From Stenotrophomonas sp. UBA2302 (GTDB lineage: Bacteria > Pseudomonadota > Gammaproteobacteria > Xanthomonadales > Xanthomonadaceae): DNA of 25,668 nucleotides. The notes under the pieces were generated by a model that made no database searches, was not told where the DNA came from, and saw only the letters and a program-made list of their open reading frames with translations. Positions 14,731 through 23,031 of the stretch are shown one piece after another. Numbering within the stretch: position 1 is the stretch's first letter; every line of letters starts with the position of its first letter. Location of the stretch: contig DDVW01000024.1 of NCBI GenBank assembly GCA_002345545.1, positions 1-25,668 of the forward strand. The letters run 5' to 3'. Position numbers and translations under genes: made by a program.

Positions 14731-15909
14731 ATGCAGAACGTGGATGTACTGGTGGTGGGCGCCGGCCCGGCGGGGCTGTGCCTGACCCGTGGCCTGGCCG
14801 ACAGCGGGCTGTCCGTGGCGCTGGTGGAGCAGCAGCCCGCCAGCGCGTTGGCGGCACCGGGCTTCGATGGCCGTGAAATCGCGCTGACCCATTCGTCACG
14901 GCGGATCCTGCAGTCCCTGGGTATCTGGCAGCGGATCGACCCTGCCGCGGTGTCGCCACTGCGCAGTGCGCGGGTGATGAACGGAACCTCGCCGTTTGCT
15001 CTGGGCTTTTCCGCCGAGCGCGAGCAGGTGGAGGAGCTGGGCTGGCTGCTGCCCAACCATCTGATCCGGCGGGCGGCATGGGAGGCGATACAGGGCCAGC
15101 CCGGGGTGGAGCTGATCGACGGCACCTCGGTCACCGCCATCGTGCCCGGCAGCGACGCCAACACGGTGACCTTGGCCGATGGCCGGCAACTGGCCGCGCG
15201 GCTGGTGGTCGCCGCCGACAGCCGCTTCTCGGCGACCCGGCGGATGATGGGCATCGGCGCGCAGATGCGGGATTTCGGCAAGTCGATGCTGGTGTGCCGG
15301 CTGCAGTGCGAGCGGCCGCACCACCACGAGGCATGGGAGTGGTTCGGCTACGAGCGCACGCTGGCGATGCTGCCGCTGCCTGAAAACCAGGCGTCGGCGG
15401 TCATCACCCTGCCACCGGCGAAGATCCAGGCGTTGATGGCGATGGACGAGGCGCAGTTCGGGCAGGCGGTGACCGGTTTCTTCGAACAGCGGCTGGGGCA
15501 GATGCAGCTGTGCAGTACGCGCCATGTGTATCCGCTGGTCGGCGTCTATGCCAGGCGCTTCGTCGGCCCGCGCTATGCGCTGGTCGGTGATGCGGCGGTC
15601 GGCATGCACCCCGTCACCGCGCATGGCTTCAACCTCGGCCTGCACAGCGCGCACCGCCTGGCGCAGCAGCTGCAGCGGGCGCTGGCCAGTGGTGGCGACA
15701 TTGGCGCAGCGCGGCTGCTGGAGGCCTATGAGCGCGCTCATAGGCTGGCATCGCGGCCGCTGTACGAGGCGACCAATGCCATCGTCACGCTCTACAACGA
15801 CAGCCGGCGGCCGGCGCGACTGTTGCGCGGTGCGGCGTTGCGTGCCGCGCACGGGATGGTTCCGTTCAGGAAGTTGATCGCCGCCCACCTGACCCAGCGG
15901 GGGGGTTAA
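14731..15909 (+). CDS. ubiM: UbiM-like FAD-dependent ubiquinone-biosynthesis hydroxylase
   Basis: The 392-residue flavoprotein monooxygenase belongs to the UbiH/UbiF/UbiM group, which adds hydroxyl groups to the benzoquinone ring during ubiquinone synthesis. Motifs are the ADP-binding GAGPAG (10-15), FDGREIALTHSS (45-56), an AADSRFS segment at about 161-167 where many relatives have a DG motif, and the second FAD motif GDAAVGMHPVTAHGFNLG (286-303). The AADS variant and the NGTSPFAL and NHLIRRAAWEA stretches fit UbiM rather than UbiH as I recall the families. The ATG at 14731 follows GGAAAG (14721-14726); the long upstream extension of the frame runs through the DUF4019 gene and is spurious. 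Another UbiH-type enzyme is the main alternative. Confidence 0.8.
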   Translation: MQNVDVLVVGAGPAGLCLTRGLADSGLSVALVEQQPASALAAPGFDGREIALTHSSRRILQSLGIWQRIDPAAVSPLRSARVMNGTSPFALGFSAEREQVEELGWLLPNHLIRRAAWEAIQGQPGVELIDGTSVTAIVPGSDANTVTLADGRQLAARLVVAADSRFSATRRMMGIGAQMRDFGKSMLVCRLQCERPHHHEAWEWFGYERTLAMLPLPENQASAVITLPPAKIQALMAMDEAQFGQAVTGFFEQRLGQMQLCSTRHVYPLVGVYARRFVGPRYALVGDAAVGMHPVTAHGFNLGLHSAHRLAQQLQRALASGGDIGAARLLEAYERAHRLASRPLYEATNAIVTLYNDSRRPARLLRGAALRAAHGMVPFRKLIAAHLTQRGG

Positions 15910-16034
15910 AAACGGGTTGGGACGCGCGGGCAACGGGCAAGAACCACAGCCACAGGTTCAGCTTCAGCAGTGGTCCCGCCATTGCGGCTGGGCCGGCATC
16001 GGCCGCTCTCGCTCCGTGCTTTCAGCCTCCCGCT

Positions 16035-16247
16035 TCAAAGCACCCGGATCAGAACCTCGCCCAGCTGTACCTGCTGGCCTGCGCGGATCTTGCAGGCCTT
16101 GCGCAGCTCCACCACGCCATCGACCTGTACATGGCCCTCGCCGATGATCATCTTGGCCTCGCCACCGCTGGCGACCAGGTCGGTCAGTTTCAGCAGTTGC
16201 TTGAGCTCGACGTAGTCGCGGTCAAGTTCGAAATCGATGGTCTGCAT
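16035..16247 (-). CDS. Small S4-domain RNA-binding protein (YbcJ-like)
   Basis: The 70-residue protein is essentially a single S4 domain: ELKQLLKLTDLVASGGEAKMIIGEG, then the beta-turn HVQVDGVVELRKACKIRAGQQV, with conserved G in the VQVDG turn. YbcJ-type proteins bind structured RNA, probably ribosomal or tRNA-like, and act in the cytoplasm; the exact role is not established. The open frame continues to 16370, but the ATG at 16247 gives the family length and lies downstream of the proposed -10 element (16274-16279). It is divergent from the DeaD-type helicase gene and convergent with ubiM. Confidence 0.85.
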   Translation of the reverse strand: MQTIDFELDRDYVELKQLLKLTDLVASGGEAKMIIGEGHVQVDGVVELRKACKIRAGQQVQLGEVLIRVL

Positions 16248-16269
16248 GGCGTTCACGATAAAAAGCGGG

Positions 16270-16377
16270 GCATATTGTGCGCTACCTGCGGGGCGTGGTG
16301 GGGGCCGAGTGCCTGCGCCAGCTGAACGGGGATGGGCGAACCCGCGACAGCACGGGGGGTTTGGGCGCACAATATGC
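16270..16377. promoter_or_regulatory. Divergent twin promoters built on a perfect 13-bp inverted repeat
   Basis: GCATATTGTGCGC (16270-16282) and GCGCACAATATGC (16365-16377) are exact reverse complements, so each gene of the divergent pair has the same box in the same orientation. In both, CACAAT would serve as the -10 hexamer (16274-16279 minus, 16368-16373 plus). For the helicase, GCGACA (16344-16349) is a possible -35 with an 18-base spacer. The extra identity beyond the hexamer suggests a shared operator or a duplicated promoter. Confidence 0.5.
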
Positions 16378-16421
16378 GTCTTTTCGCCCGCCCGTTCGCG
16401 GCGGTGCCCCCGGAGTTACCC

Positions 16422-18293
16422 ATGTCCCAAGAATCCCCCGCACCGCTGCTGTTCGCAGATCTCGGTCTTTCCGAGCCTGTGATGAAGGCGGTAGCCGACG
16501 TCGGCTACGAGACGCCGTCCCCGATCCAGGCCGCCACCATTCCGGCGATGCTGGAAGGCCGTGACGTGCTTGGCCAGGCGCAGACCGGCACCGGCAAGAC
16601 CGGTGCTTTCGCGCTGCCGGTGCTGTCCAATATCGACCTGTCCGCCACCAAGCCGCAAGTGCTGGTGCTGGCACCGACCCGCGAACTGGCCATTCAGGTG
16701 GCCGAGGCGTTCCAGAGCTATTCGGTGGCCATGCCTGGCTTCCGCGTGCTGCCGGTGTACGGCGGCCAGCCCTACGGCCAGCAGCTGTCGGCGCTGCGCC
16801 GCGGCGTGCATGTGGTGGTCGGTACCCCCGGCCGCGTGATCGACCATCTGGACCGCGGCACGCTGGATCTGTCCGAGCTGAAGACGCTGGTGCTCGACGA
16901 AGCCGACGAGATGCTGCGCATGGGCTTCATCGACGATGTCGAAGCCGTGCTCAAGAAGCTGCCCGAGCAGCGCCAGGTGGCCCTGTTCTCGGCCACCATG
17001 CCGTCGGCCATCCGCCGCATCGCGCAGACCTACCTGCACGACCCGGTGGAAGTGACCATCGCCTCCAAGACCACCACCTCGGCCAATATCCGCCAGCGTT
17101 ACTGGTGGGTGGCGGGCATGCACAAGCTGGATGCACTGACCCGCATCCTGGAGGTGGAAGAGTTCGACGCGATGATCATTTTCGCGCGCACCAAAGCCGG
17201 CACCGAGGAACTGGCCGAGAAGCTGCAGGCGCGTGGCATGGCCGCGGCCGCGATCAACGGCGACATGCAGCAGGCCCAGCGCGAGCGCACCATCCAGCAG
17301 CTGAAGGAAAGCAAGCTCGACATCCTCGTCGCCACCGACGTGGCCGCGCGTGGACTGGACGTGGAGCGCATCAGCCACGTGCTGAACTACGACATCCCGT
17401 ACGACACCGAAAGCTACGTGCACCGCATCGGTCGCACCGGCCGTGCCGGTCGCAGCGGCGAGGCGATCCTGTTCGTCACCCCGCGCGAGAAGGGCATGCT
17501 GCGTTCGATCGAGCGCGCCACCCGCCAGCCGATCGAAGAGATGCAGCTGCCGAGCGTGGATGCGGTCAACGACCACCGCGTCAGCAAGTTCTTGGAGCGC
17601 ATCAGCCAGGCGATGGCGTCGGGCGACACCGATTTCTACCGTGATCTGGTGCAGCGCTACGAGAGCGAGAACAACGTGCCGGCGATCGACATCGCCGCCG
17701 CGCTGGCCAAGCTGCTGCAGGGCGATGCCCCGTTCCTGCTGGCGCCGCCGGTGCGTGAGCGCCGTGAGCCGGTTGCCGGCCGCAACGAGCGTCCCGCCCG
17801 CGACGGCGGCTTCCCGCGTCGTGACGAGCGTGGCGAGCGTCCGGCCCGTTTCGAGCGTGCTCCGCGTGGCGAAGGCGATTTCGAGCCGCGCCCGCGTCGC
17901 GAGATGCCGCCGCGCAGCGCGCCGGAGTTCGGCATGGAGACCTACCGCATCGAGGTGGGGCACATGCATGGGGTGAAGCCGGCCAACATCGTCGGTGCCA
18001 TCGCCAACGAGGCCGGGCTGGAAAGCCGTTACATCGGCCGCATCGATATCCACGACGGCCACTCGGTACTGGATCTGCCGGCTGACATGCCCAACGACGT
18101 GCTGCAGCACCTGAAGAAGGTGTGGGTGTCCGGCCAGCAGCTGCAGATGCGCAGGGTCGAAGCGGGCGAAGAGCTGGGTGACAGCGCGGCCCCGGCTTCC
18201 CGGCCACGCTTCAACAAGGGCCCGCGGCCGGCCGGGCGTCCCGGTGGTCCGCGTCGTGAAGGCTTCAAGCCACGTGGTCCGCGCAACGGCTGA
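16422..18293 (+). CDS. deaD: DeaD/CsdA-like DEAD-box RNA helicase
   Basis: The 623-residue ATP-dependent RNA helicase has the full motif set: Q motif (FADLGLSEPV...TPSPIQ, 11-36), Walker A AQTGTGKT (53-60), PTRELA (85-90), GTPGR (134-138), DEAD (159-162), SAT (190-192), a TDVAARGLD block (305-313) and HRIGRTGR (334-341). The C-terminal part contains an Arg/Glu/Pro-rich disordered stretch (about 445-500), a DbpA-like RNA-binding domain (about 505-580, YRIEVGHMHGVKPANIVGAI) and a basic Arg/Gly/Pro tail ending at 623. Such enzymes unwind structured RNA in ribosome assembly and mRNA decay, often at low temperature. ATG at 16422 with GGAG at 16412-16415 is preferred over the upstream in-frame ATG at 16332, which lies before the -10 element. 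Confidence 0.94.
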   Translation: MSQESPAPLLFADLGLSEPVMKAVADVGYETPSPIQAATIPAMLEGRDVLGQAQTGTGKTGAFALPVLSNIDLSATKPQVLVLAPTRELAIQVAEAFQSYSVAMPGFRVLPVYGGQPYGQQLSALRRGVHVVVGTPGRVIDHLDRGTLDLSELKTLVLDEADEMLRMGFIDDVEAVLKKLPEQRQVALFSATMPSAIRRIAQTYLHDPVEVTIASKTTTSANIRQRYWWVAGMHKLDALTRILEVEEFDAMIIFARTKAGTEELAEKLQARGMAAAAINGDMQQAQRERTIQQLKESKLDILVATDVAARGLDVERISHVLNYDIPYDTESYVHRIGRTGRAGRSGEAILFVTPREKGMLRSIERATRQPIEEMQLPSVDAVNDHRVSKFLERISQAMASGDTDFYRDLVQRYESENNVPAIDIAAALAKLLQGDAPFLLAPPVRERREPVAGRNERPARDGGFPRRDERGERPARFERAPRGEGDFEPRPRREMPPRSAPEFGMETYRIEVGHMHGVKPANIVGAIANEAGLESRYIGRIDIHDGHSVLDLPADMPNDVLQHLKKVWVSGQQLQMRRVEAGEELGDSAAPASRPRFNKGPRPAGRPGGPRREGFKPRGPRNG

Positions 18294-18312
18294 TCGATCC
18301 GCAGACACCCCG

Positions 18313-18342
18313 CAGCCCCGGTCTTCCGGGGCTGTTGCGTTT
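18313..18342 (+). terminator. Intrinsic terminator of the deaD-type gene
   Basis: CAGCCCCGG (18313-18321), loop TCTT, CCGGGGCTG (18326-18334), then TTGCGTTT. The 9-bp stem is perfect; the T-tract is interrupted. It lies 20 bases after the helicase stop codon. Confidence 0.8.
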
Positions 18343-18417
18343 ACGTTGACAGGATAGTGGCAGGCAGGCCTGCACGATGGCCGTGTCCGCGCATGCGTCA
18401 GATCGACCGGTTCCTGC

Positions 18418-18423
18418 GATAAT
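18418..18423 (+). promoter_or_regulatory. -10-like hexamer GATAAT upstream of the 7TM diguanylate cyclase gene
   Basis: GATAAT lies 36 bases before the ATG at 18460, giving a leader of roughly 30 bases that contains the Shine-Dalgarno AGAGGA (18449-18454). The same hexamer precedes rluF. The -35 region is weak. Confidence 0.4.
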
Positions 18424-18459
18424 CGGCCCGCGCATGCGGAGTTGTGCGAGAGGAAGATG

Positions 18460-20136
18460 ATGGCAGGTGCCCGGAATGCAGCTGGCTGGCGACAGGGGAT
18501 GGCGTGGACAGCCATGCTGCTGCTGGCGCTTCTGTGCACGACCGCAAGCGTTCTGGCCAAGCAGTCGCCGGTGCATCTGGACCGTGATTACCTGCTGGTT
18601 GGCGCGGCCGGCAGTGATCCTGCTCCGGAGCGGGCCTGCTCCCCGGAAGCACGCGCGCGATTCAGCAACAGCATCGAGATTCCGCCGCCGGCGGGCGGCT
18701 GGCCCGGTACACCGCAGGCGGTGGAAGTATTCAACGTGTTTGCCGGCGAGGTGATGATCTCGCATCGCAACCGTCAGGTTTGCGGCCACATGCAGGATGC
18801 GCGCACCCGTGATTCACGGTTCAGGGCGGGCGTGGGCATGGTGATGGTGCCGGTCAAAGGCGATGTCGAGCCCATCCGCGTGGCCTGGGAGCGGCAGCTC
18901 AAGGCGCACTGGATACCGACCGTGCGGCTGGGCGCACCCAGCCCGGTGCAGCAGATCGATACCCAGCGGCTGCTGCTCCGTACCGCTTGTATCGCCATTG
19001 CGCTGGCGTTGGCGCTGTCGGCGCTGATGGGTTTCATCACCACCCGCGACCGTGATTTCCTCGTCTACACCGTGGCTACCGCATTGCTGGTGATCTGGCA
19101 GGCGGTGCTCAGCGGATTGAGTGGCTATCCGCGCCCATGGTTGCCGGTAACCGGCTTTGCCCACTGGTGGCTGGTGTCCACATCGATGCTGAGCATCGTG
19201 GTGATGGGCTGGGTGCTGTGGCGCATGTGTGGGGGATTGCGGATCTGGCCGGGCTCACGGCTGTGGGTACGGGGACTGGCGCAGCTGACGCTGGTGCTGG
19301 TGCTGCTCACGCCATTGTTGCCCTGGGCGGTGTTGACCTGGTTGGCGGGGACGCTGGATCCGCTATTCGCGCTGGTCTGCGTGCTGGTGCTGGTCGCCGG
19401 CGTGGTGTCGCTGCGCCGTGGTGACCGCCGGGCGGTGGAGGGCATCGCCGCGGTGGTGCCGCTGTTGCTGATGGCGTTGATGAGCCTGTTTGGAAGCAGC
19501 GAGCTGATGCGGTTCCGGGTTGAGGCGGTGCAGCTGTCGGTGACCTGGTTCCTGATGATGTATGCCTACGGCGTCAACCGCAGCCTCGGCCAGCTGCGGC
19601 AGCAGCGCGACGAGATGCGCTACCTCGCCGATACCGACACCTTGACCGGATTGCCGAACCGGCGCGCCGGCCTGCGCCAGCTTGAGCGCTACGTCACCGC
19701 CGCCAGGGCCACGAGGCAACCGTTGTCGATCGGTTTCATCGATATCGACCTGTTCAAGCAGATCAATGACCGTTACGGACACGATGTCGGCGACGAGGTG
19801 CTGGTGCTGGTGGCCAGGGTGCTGGCCAGTGGCGTACGCGGCAAGTTCGATGTGATCCGCATGGGCGGCGAAGAATTCCTGCTGCTGCTTCCGGGCTGCG
19901 GCACCGACATTGCCTTGCCGCGGATGGAAAATCTGCGCGAGAAGATCACCTTCAAGGCGCAGGAGCTGCGCCATGAGGGGCTGCAGGTCACCGCCAGTAT
20001 CGGTCTGGCGGAACTGCAGGACAGCGACGATGGCGTGGCCGCCCTGCTGCGCCGCGCCGATATCGCGATGTACCGGGCCAAGCGCGGCGGCCGTAACCGG
20101 GTGGTCGATGCGCGCACCGAGCTGGATGTGGCCTGA
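18460..20136 (+). CDS. Membrane diguanylate cyclase: 7TM sensor (7TMR-DISM-like) plus GGDEF domain
   Basis: The 558-residue protein makes c-di-GMP from two GTP. It has a signal sequence or first helix (about 15-33), a periplasmic region (34-170), about seven membrane segments (171-192, 199-220, 234-256, 272-290, 300-317, 327-345, 355-371), a short linker helix, and a GGDEF domain (about 385-555) opening with DTDTLTGLPNRR and carrying the active GGEEF signature (469-473). The product-inhibition RxxD motif before it is not intact (GKFD), so feedback control may be weak. ATG codons at 18457 and 18460 are both possible; the Shine-Dalgarno spacing favours 18460. A second diguanylate cyclase lies 0.85 kb downstream. 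Confidence 0.9.
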   Translation: MAGARNAAGWRQGMAWTAMLLLALLCTTASVLAKQSPVHLDRDYLLVGAAGSDPAPERACSPEARARFSNSIEIPPPAGGWPGTPQAVEVFNVFAGEVMISHRNRQVCGHMQDARTRDSRFRAGVGMVMVPVKGDVEPIRVAWERQLKAHWIPTVRLGAPSPVQQIDTQRLLLRTACIAIALALALSALMGFITTRDRDFLVYTVATALLVIWQAVLSGLSGYPRPWLPVTGFAHWWLVSTSMLSIVVMGWVLWRMCGGLRIWPGSRLWVRGLAQLTLVLVLLTPLLPWAVLTWLAGTLDPLFALVCVLVLVAGVVSLRRGDRRAVEGIAAVVPLLLMALMSLFGSSELMRFRVEAVQLSVTWFLMMYAYGVNRSLGQLRQQRDEMRYLADTDTLTGLPNRRAGLRQLERYVTAARATRQPLSIGFIDIDLFKQINDRYGHDVGDEVLVLVARVLASGVRGKFDVIRMGGEEFLLLLPGCGTDIALPRMENLREKITFKAQELRHEGLQVTASIGLAELQDSDDGVAALLRRADIAMYRAKRGGRNRVVDARTELDVA

Positions 20137-20162
20137 GCCGCGCTGTTCGGTGGTGTGGCAAT

Positions 20163-20178
20163 GGCGGATAATCCGCCG
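20163..20178 (+). promoter_or_regulatory. rluF promoter: -10 hexamer inside a 15-bp palindrome, likely leaderless
   Basis: GGCGGAT-A-ATCCGCC (20163-20177) is a perfect palindrome that contains GATAAT (20167-20172). The ATG at 20179 follows the hexamer after 6 bases, and there is no Shine-Dalgarno. The palindrome could serve as an operator or be a by-product of base composition. Confidence 0.45.
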
Positions 20179-20901
20179 ATGACAATCCGAATCAACAAGC
20201 ACATCGCCGAAACCGGCTTCTGTTCGCGCCGCGAGGCCGACCGCCTGCTGGCTGCGCGTCGCGTGACCGTCAACGGCGTCGTTGCCGGCACCGGCGCGGT
20301 GGTAGGCGAGGGTGACCAGGTACTGGTCGATGGCCAGCCGCTGCGTGCCCGTACCGTGCACAAGAGTACCGGCCGCCGCCATGTCTATATCGCGCTGAAC
20401 AAGCCGGTCGGCATCACCTGCACCACCGATACCGAGGTCAACGGCAACATCGTCGACCATGTTGGCCACGAACAGCGCATCTTTCCGATCGGCCGTCTGG
20501 ACAAGGATTCCGAAGGCCTGATCCTGATGACCAGCAACGGCGATATCGTCAACAGGATCCTGCGTGCCGAGAACGGCCACCAGAAGGAATACCTGGTCGC
20601 CGTCAACAAGCCGGTCACCGATGAATTCCTGCGCGGCATGGCGCGGGGCGTGCGCATCCACAACCAGATGACCTTGCCGTGCCGCACCTCGCGCATTGCC
20701 AAGTTCGGTTTCCGCATCATCCTGGAGCAGGGCCTGAACCGGCAGATCCGACTGATGGCCGCCGAGTTCGGCTACCGCGTCACCCAGCTGCGCCGCGTGC
20801 GCATCGACAACATCAAGCTCGGCGTGCTCAAGCCCGGCCAGTGGCGCAACCTCACCGAGCAGGAACTGCACGGCCTGCTGCCGCAGCAGACCGACTGGTG
20901 A
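20179..20901 (+). CDS. rluF: 23S rRNA pseudouridine synthase RluF
   Basis: The 240-residue RNA-modifying enzyme turns uridine into pseudouridine at position 2604 of 23S rRNA (E. coli numbering). It has an N-terminal S4 domain (about 1-50, IRINKHIAETGFCSRREADR) and the RsuA-type catalytic domain with catalytic D108 in GRLDKDSEGLI, followed by KEYLVAVNKPVTDEFLRGM and GLNRQIRLMAAEFGY. These blocks match E. coli RluF closely. Starting at 20179 places the catalytic Asp within one residue of the E. coli position; the earlier GTG (20155) and ATG (20161) sit upstream of or within the promoter. The C-terminal Lys-rich extension of the E. coli protein is missing. Confidence 0.92.
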   Translation: MTIRINKHIAETGFCSRREADRLLAARRVTVNGVVAGTGAVVGEGDQVLVDGQPLRARTVHKSTGRRHVYIALNKPVGITCTTDTEVNGNIVDHVGHEQRIFPIGRLDKDSEGLILMTSNGDIVNRILRAENGHQKEYLVAVNKPVTDEFLRGMARGVRIHNQMTLPCRTSRIAKFGFRIILEQGLNRQIRLMAAEFGYRVTQLRRVRIDNIKLGVLKPGQWRNLTEQELHGLLPQQTDW

Positions 20902-20939
20902 AGTGTGACCGGCTTGCCGCGGCCTTCGCACGGTAAAGC

Positions 20940-20945
20940 TAGACT
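20940..20945 (+). promoter_or_regulatory. -10-like hexamer TAGACT upstream of the GAF-GGDEF gene
   Basis: TAGACT lies 41 bases before the ATG at 20987, giving a leader of about 35 bases. The same hexamer precedes the alkA and ClpP-like genes. A -35 at normal distance is not clear. Confidence 0.4.
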
Positions 20946-20986
20946 CTTGCGCGTTGCCTTGGCCTGCGCAGGACTGGAAAACCCGC

Positions 20987-22051
20987 ATGATCAAACCGCC
21001 ACTTCCCGCCAACGAAGCCGAGCGTCTGGCGGCGTTGCAGCGCTACCGGATTCTGGACACCGCCCGCGAGCAGGAATTCGAAGACCTGGTCAGCATCGCC
21101 CGCACGCTGTGCGGCACGTCGATGGGAGCGGTGACATTGATCGATCGCGACCGCCAGTGGTTCAAGTCGCTGCAGGGGCTGGAGGGCGAGCAGACCGCGC
21201 GTGATGACGCCTTCTGCGCCCATGCCATCCTGCAGCCCGGGCAGTTGACCGTGGTTCCGGATGCGCGCCTTGATGCGCGCTTCTGCGGCAACCCGGCGGT
21301 GGTCGGGGATCCCAATATCCGTTTCTACGCCGGCGCGCCGTTGCTGAGCAGTGAAGGCCATCCGCTGGGCACTCTGTGCGTGTTCGATGCGCTGCCCGCG
21401 CAACTGGGCACGCCGCAGGCCGAGGCCCTGCGTGCGCTGGCGCGGCAGGTCAGCCGGATGATGGAAATGCGCCTGCTGCGGCTGCAGATCGATCATCACC
21501 AGCAGGAGCAGGACTGGTACGAAGCGCGGCTGGCCGAGTACTACCGGCAGCTGGAACAGACCAACCTGGAGCTGTCCGAACAGACCCGCACCGATCCGCT
21601 GACCGGTCTGCCGAACCGCCGCGCACTGGCCGCGGCCATGTCGGCCTCGATCGAGTCTCCCGGCGAGGGCGCGCCGGCGGTGGCCATCGTCGATATCGAC
21701 CATTTCAAGATGGTCAACGATATCCACGGCCACGGTGAGGGTGACCGCGTGCTGACCGAGCTGGCGGATGTGCTGCGCGCGCAGTTTGCCGGACGCGGCA
21801 TGGCGGCGCGGTTCGGTGGCGAGGAGTTCGTGATCCTGATGCCGGACACACCGCTGCAACAGGCCCAGCTGCAGTGCGAGTACCTGCGCGAAGCGGTGCG
21901 CTTGCTGCCGATCGGCTTGCCGGTGTCGGTGAGCATCGGGCTGGCCGTGCACCGTGACGGGGAAACTCCAAGCGACACTCTGCGCCGCGCCGATGTCGCG
22001 CTGTACCAGGCCAAGGCGCAGGGCCGCGACCGGGTGGTGGTCGCCGATTGA
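20987..22051 (+). CDS. Cytoplasmic GAF-GGDEF diguanylate cyclase
   Basis: The 354-residue soluble protein has an N-terminal GAF sensor domain (about 25-160, opening ERLAALQRYRILDT and including FCAHAI, RFYAGAPL and GTLCVFD), a coiled-coil linker (about 160-200) and a GGDEF domain (about 200-354) with DPLTGLPNRR, DIDHFKMVND and the GGEEF signature (277-281). It should produce c-di-GMP in response to a ligand or redox state sensed by the GAF domain. No RxxD inhibition site precedes the signature. The ATG at 20987 matches the usual opening of this family; the earlier ATG at 20954 is an extension. It is convergent with the EamA transporter gene, 22 bases apart. Confidence 0.92.
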   Translation: MIKPPLPANEAERLAALQRYRILDTAREQEFEDLVSIARTLCGTSMGAVTLIDRDRQWFKSLQGLEGEQTARDDAFCAHAILQPGQLTVVPDARLDARFCGNPAVVGDPNIRFYAGAPLLSSEGHPLGTLCVFDALPAQLGTPQAEALRALARQVSRMMEMRLLRLQIDHHQQEQDWYEARLAEYYRQLEQTNLELSEQTRTDPLTGLPNRRALAAAMSASIESPGEGAPAVAIVDIDHFKMVNDIHGHGEGDRVLTELADVLRAQFAGRGMAARFGGEEFVILMPDTPLQQAQLQCEYLREAVRLLPIGLPVSVSIGLAVHRDGETPSDTLRRADVALYQAKAQGRDRVVVAD

Positions 22052-22073
22052 GACCGCGCCAGTCGCCCCGGAC

Positions 22074-22985
22074 TCAGCGGGTCGCGGCTGCCGGTCGCCA
22101 GCGGTTGAGCAGCGGGTGCAGGAACACGCCGCCGAGGATGATCGCAACACCCAGATAGAACTGGCCCGACAGCTCGTGCTGCTCGCCCAGGAACAGCATT
22201 GCCAGCACGATCGCGTAGACCGGTTCCAGATTGGTCACCAGCTGCACCGTGTAGGCGCTCAGGTGGCGCAGTGCGACCAGCGCCAGCGCGAACGGCAGCA
22301 GCGTGCACAGCCCGGACAGGGCCAGCAGCAGTACGCCGTCATGCAGGTCCGGCATCACCAGCAGGTCGCTGGCCAGCGCCGGTAGCAGGAACGGCAGCAG
22401 TGGCGCCAGCAGGGTCAGGGTCAGGGTGCCGGCACCCAGCTCCAGTGCGGTCACGGTCAGTGGATCGGCATGGCCGACCATGCGTTTGTTGAACGAGCCG
22501 AAGACCGCCACAAGCAGCGCCGAAAGCGCGCCCACCGCCACGCCCAGGCGCATGCCATCGGGCACGCCGCCGACCACCAGCGCCACGCCCGGCAGCACCA
22601 CCACGCCCAGCGCCAGTTCGCGCAGCTGGAACGGGCGACGCGCGATCCACGGCTCGATGATCGCGGTGAACACCGGCGCCAGCGCGATGCAGGTCGCCGC
22701 CACCGAGGCGTTGGCCAGCTTCACCGCGCCGTAGAAGGTCAGCCAGTGCAGCGCCACCAGCGCGCCGATACCGGCATAGCCCAGCACCAGGCGCGTGTTC
22801 AACGCCGACAGCCCGCGCCATACCCGCGGCAGCACGGCCAGCATCGCCACCACCAGCAGCATCCGCCACCACACCAGCGGCAGCGCGGGCAGGGTGATCA
22901 GCTTGCCGAGGATGGCCGTCACGCCCCACAGCAGCACGCAGAAATGGATTTGCAGCAGGGCTTTGCGGGTGTCGGTCATCGGCAT
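22074..22985 (-). CDS. EamA-family DMT-superfamily transporter
   Basis: The 303-residue inner-membrane protein has about ten hydrophobic helices in two EamA repeats (about 10-140 and 150-290). Typical signs are FCVLLWGVTAILGK in helix 1, LHWLTFYGAVKLANASVAA in helices 3-4, and LVTNLEPVYAIVLAMLFLGE in helix 9. DMT members move amino acids, drugs or other small metabolites, mostly outward; the substrate here cannot be told. ATG at 22985 sits 6 bases after a GACAAT hexamer, and an alternative ATG is at 22979. The open frame extends far upstream through the end of the DUF72 gene and is not used. Confidence 0.87.
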   Translation of the reverse strand: MPMTDTRKALLQIHFCVLLWGVTAILGKLITLPALPLVWWRMLLVVAMLAVLPRVWRGLSALNTRLVLGYAGIGALVALHWLTFYGAVKLANASVAATCIALAPVFTAIIEPWIARRPFQLRELALGVVVLPGVALVVGGVPDGMRLGVAVGALSALLVAVFGSFNKRMVGHADPLTVTALELGAGTLTLTLLAPLLPFLLPALASDLLVMPDLHDGVLLLALSGLCTLLPFALALVALRHLSAYTVQLVTNLEPVYAIVLAMLFLGEQHELSGQFYLGVAIILGGVFLHPLLNRWRPAAATR

Positions 22986-23000
22986 GGGCGAATTGTCGCC
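22986..23000 (-). promoter_or_regulatory. -10 hexamer of the EamA transporter gene; likely leaderless
   Basis: On the minus strand GACAAT (22992-22997) is followed by TCGCCC and the ATG at 22985. The hexamer is framed by an inverted repeat (GGCGA-ATTG-TCGCC, 22987-23000). No Shine-Dalgarno is present. Confidence 0.4.
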
Positions 23001-23031
23001 GATGCATCGCCCGGTCGCTGTGCTGGTTCCG

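Noticed and set aside
16416..18560. 714-codon open frame on the minus strand opposite the deaD gene
   Set aside because: It is antisense to a helicase with all its motifs, has a His/Gln/Arg-rich composition typical of shadow frames, and crosses the helicase terminator.
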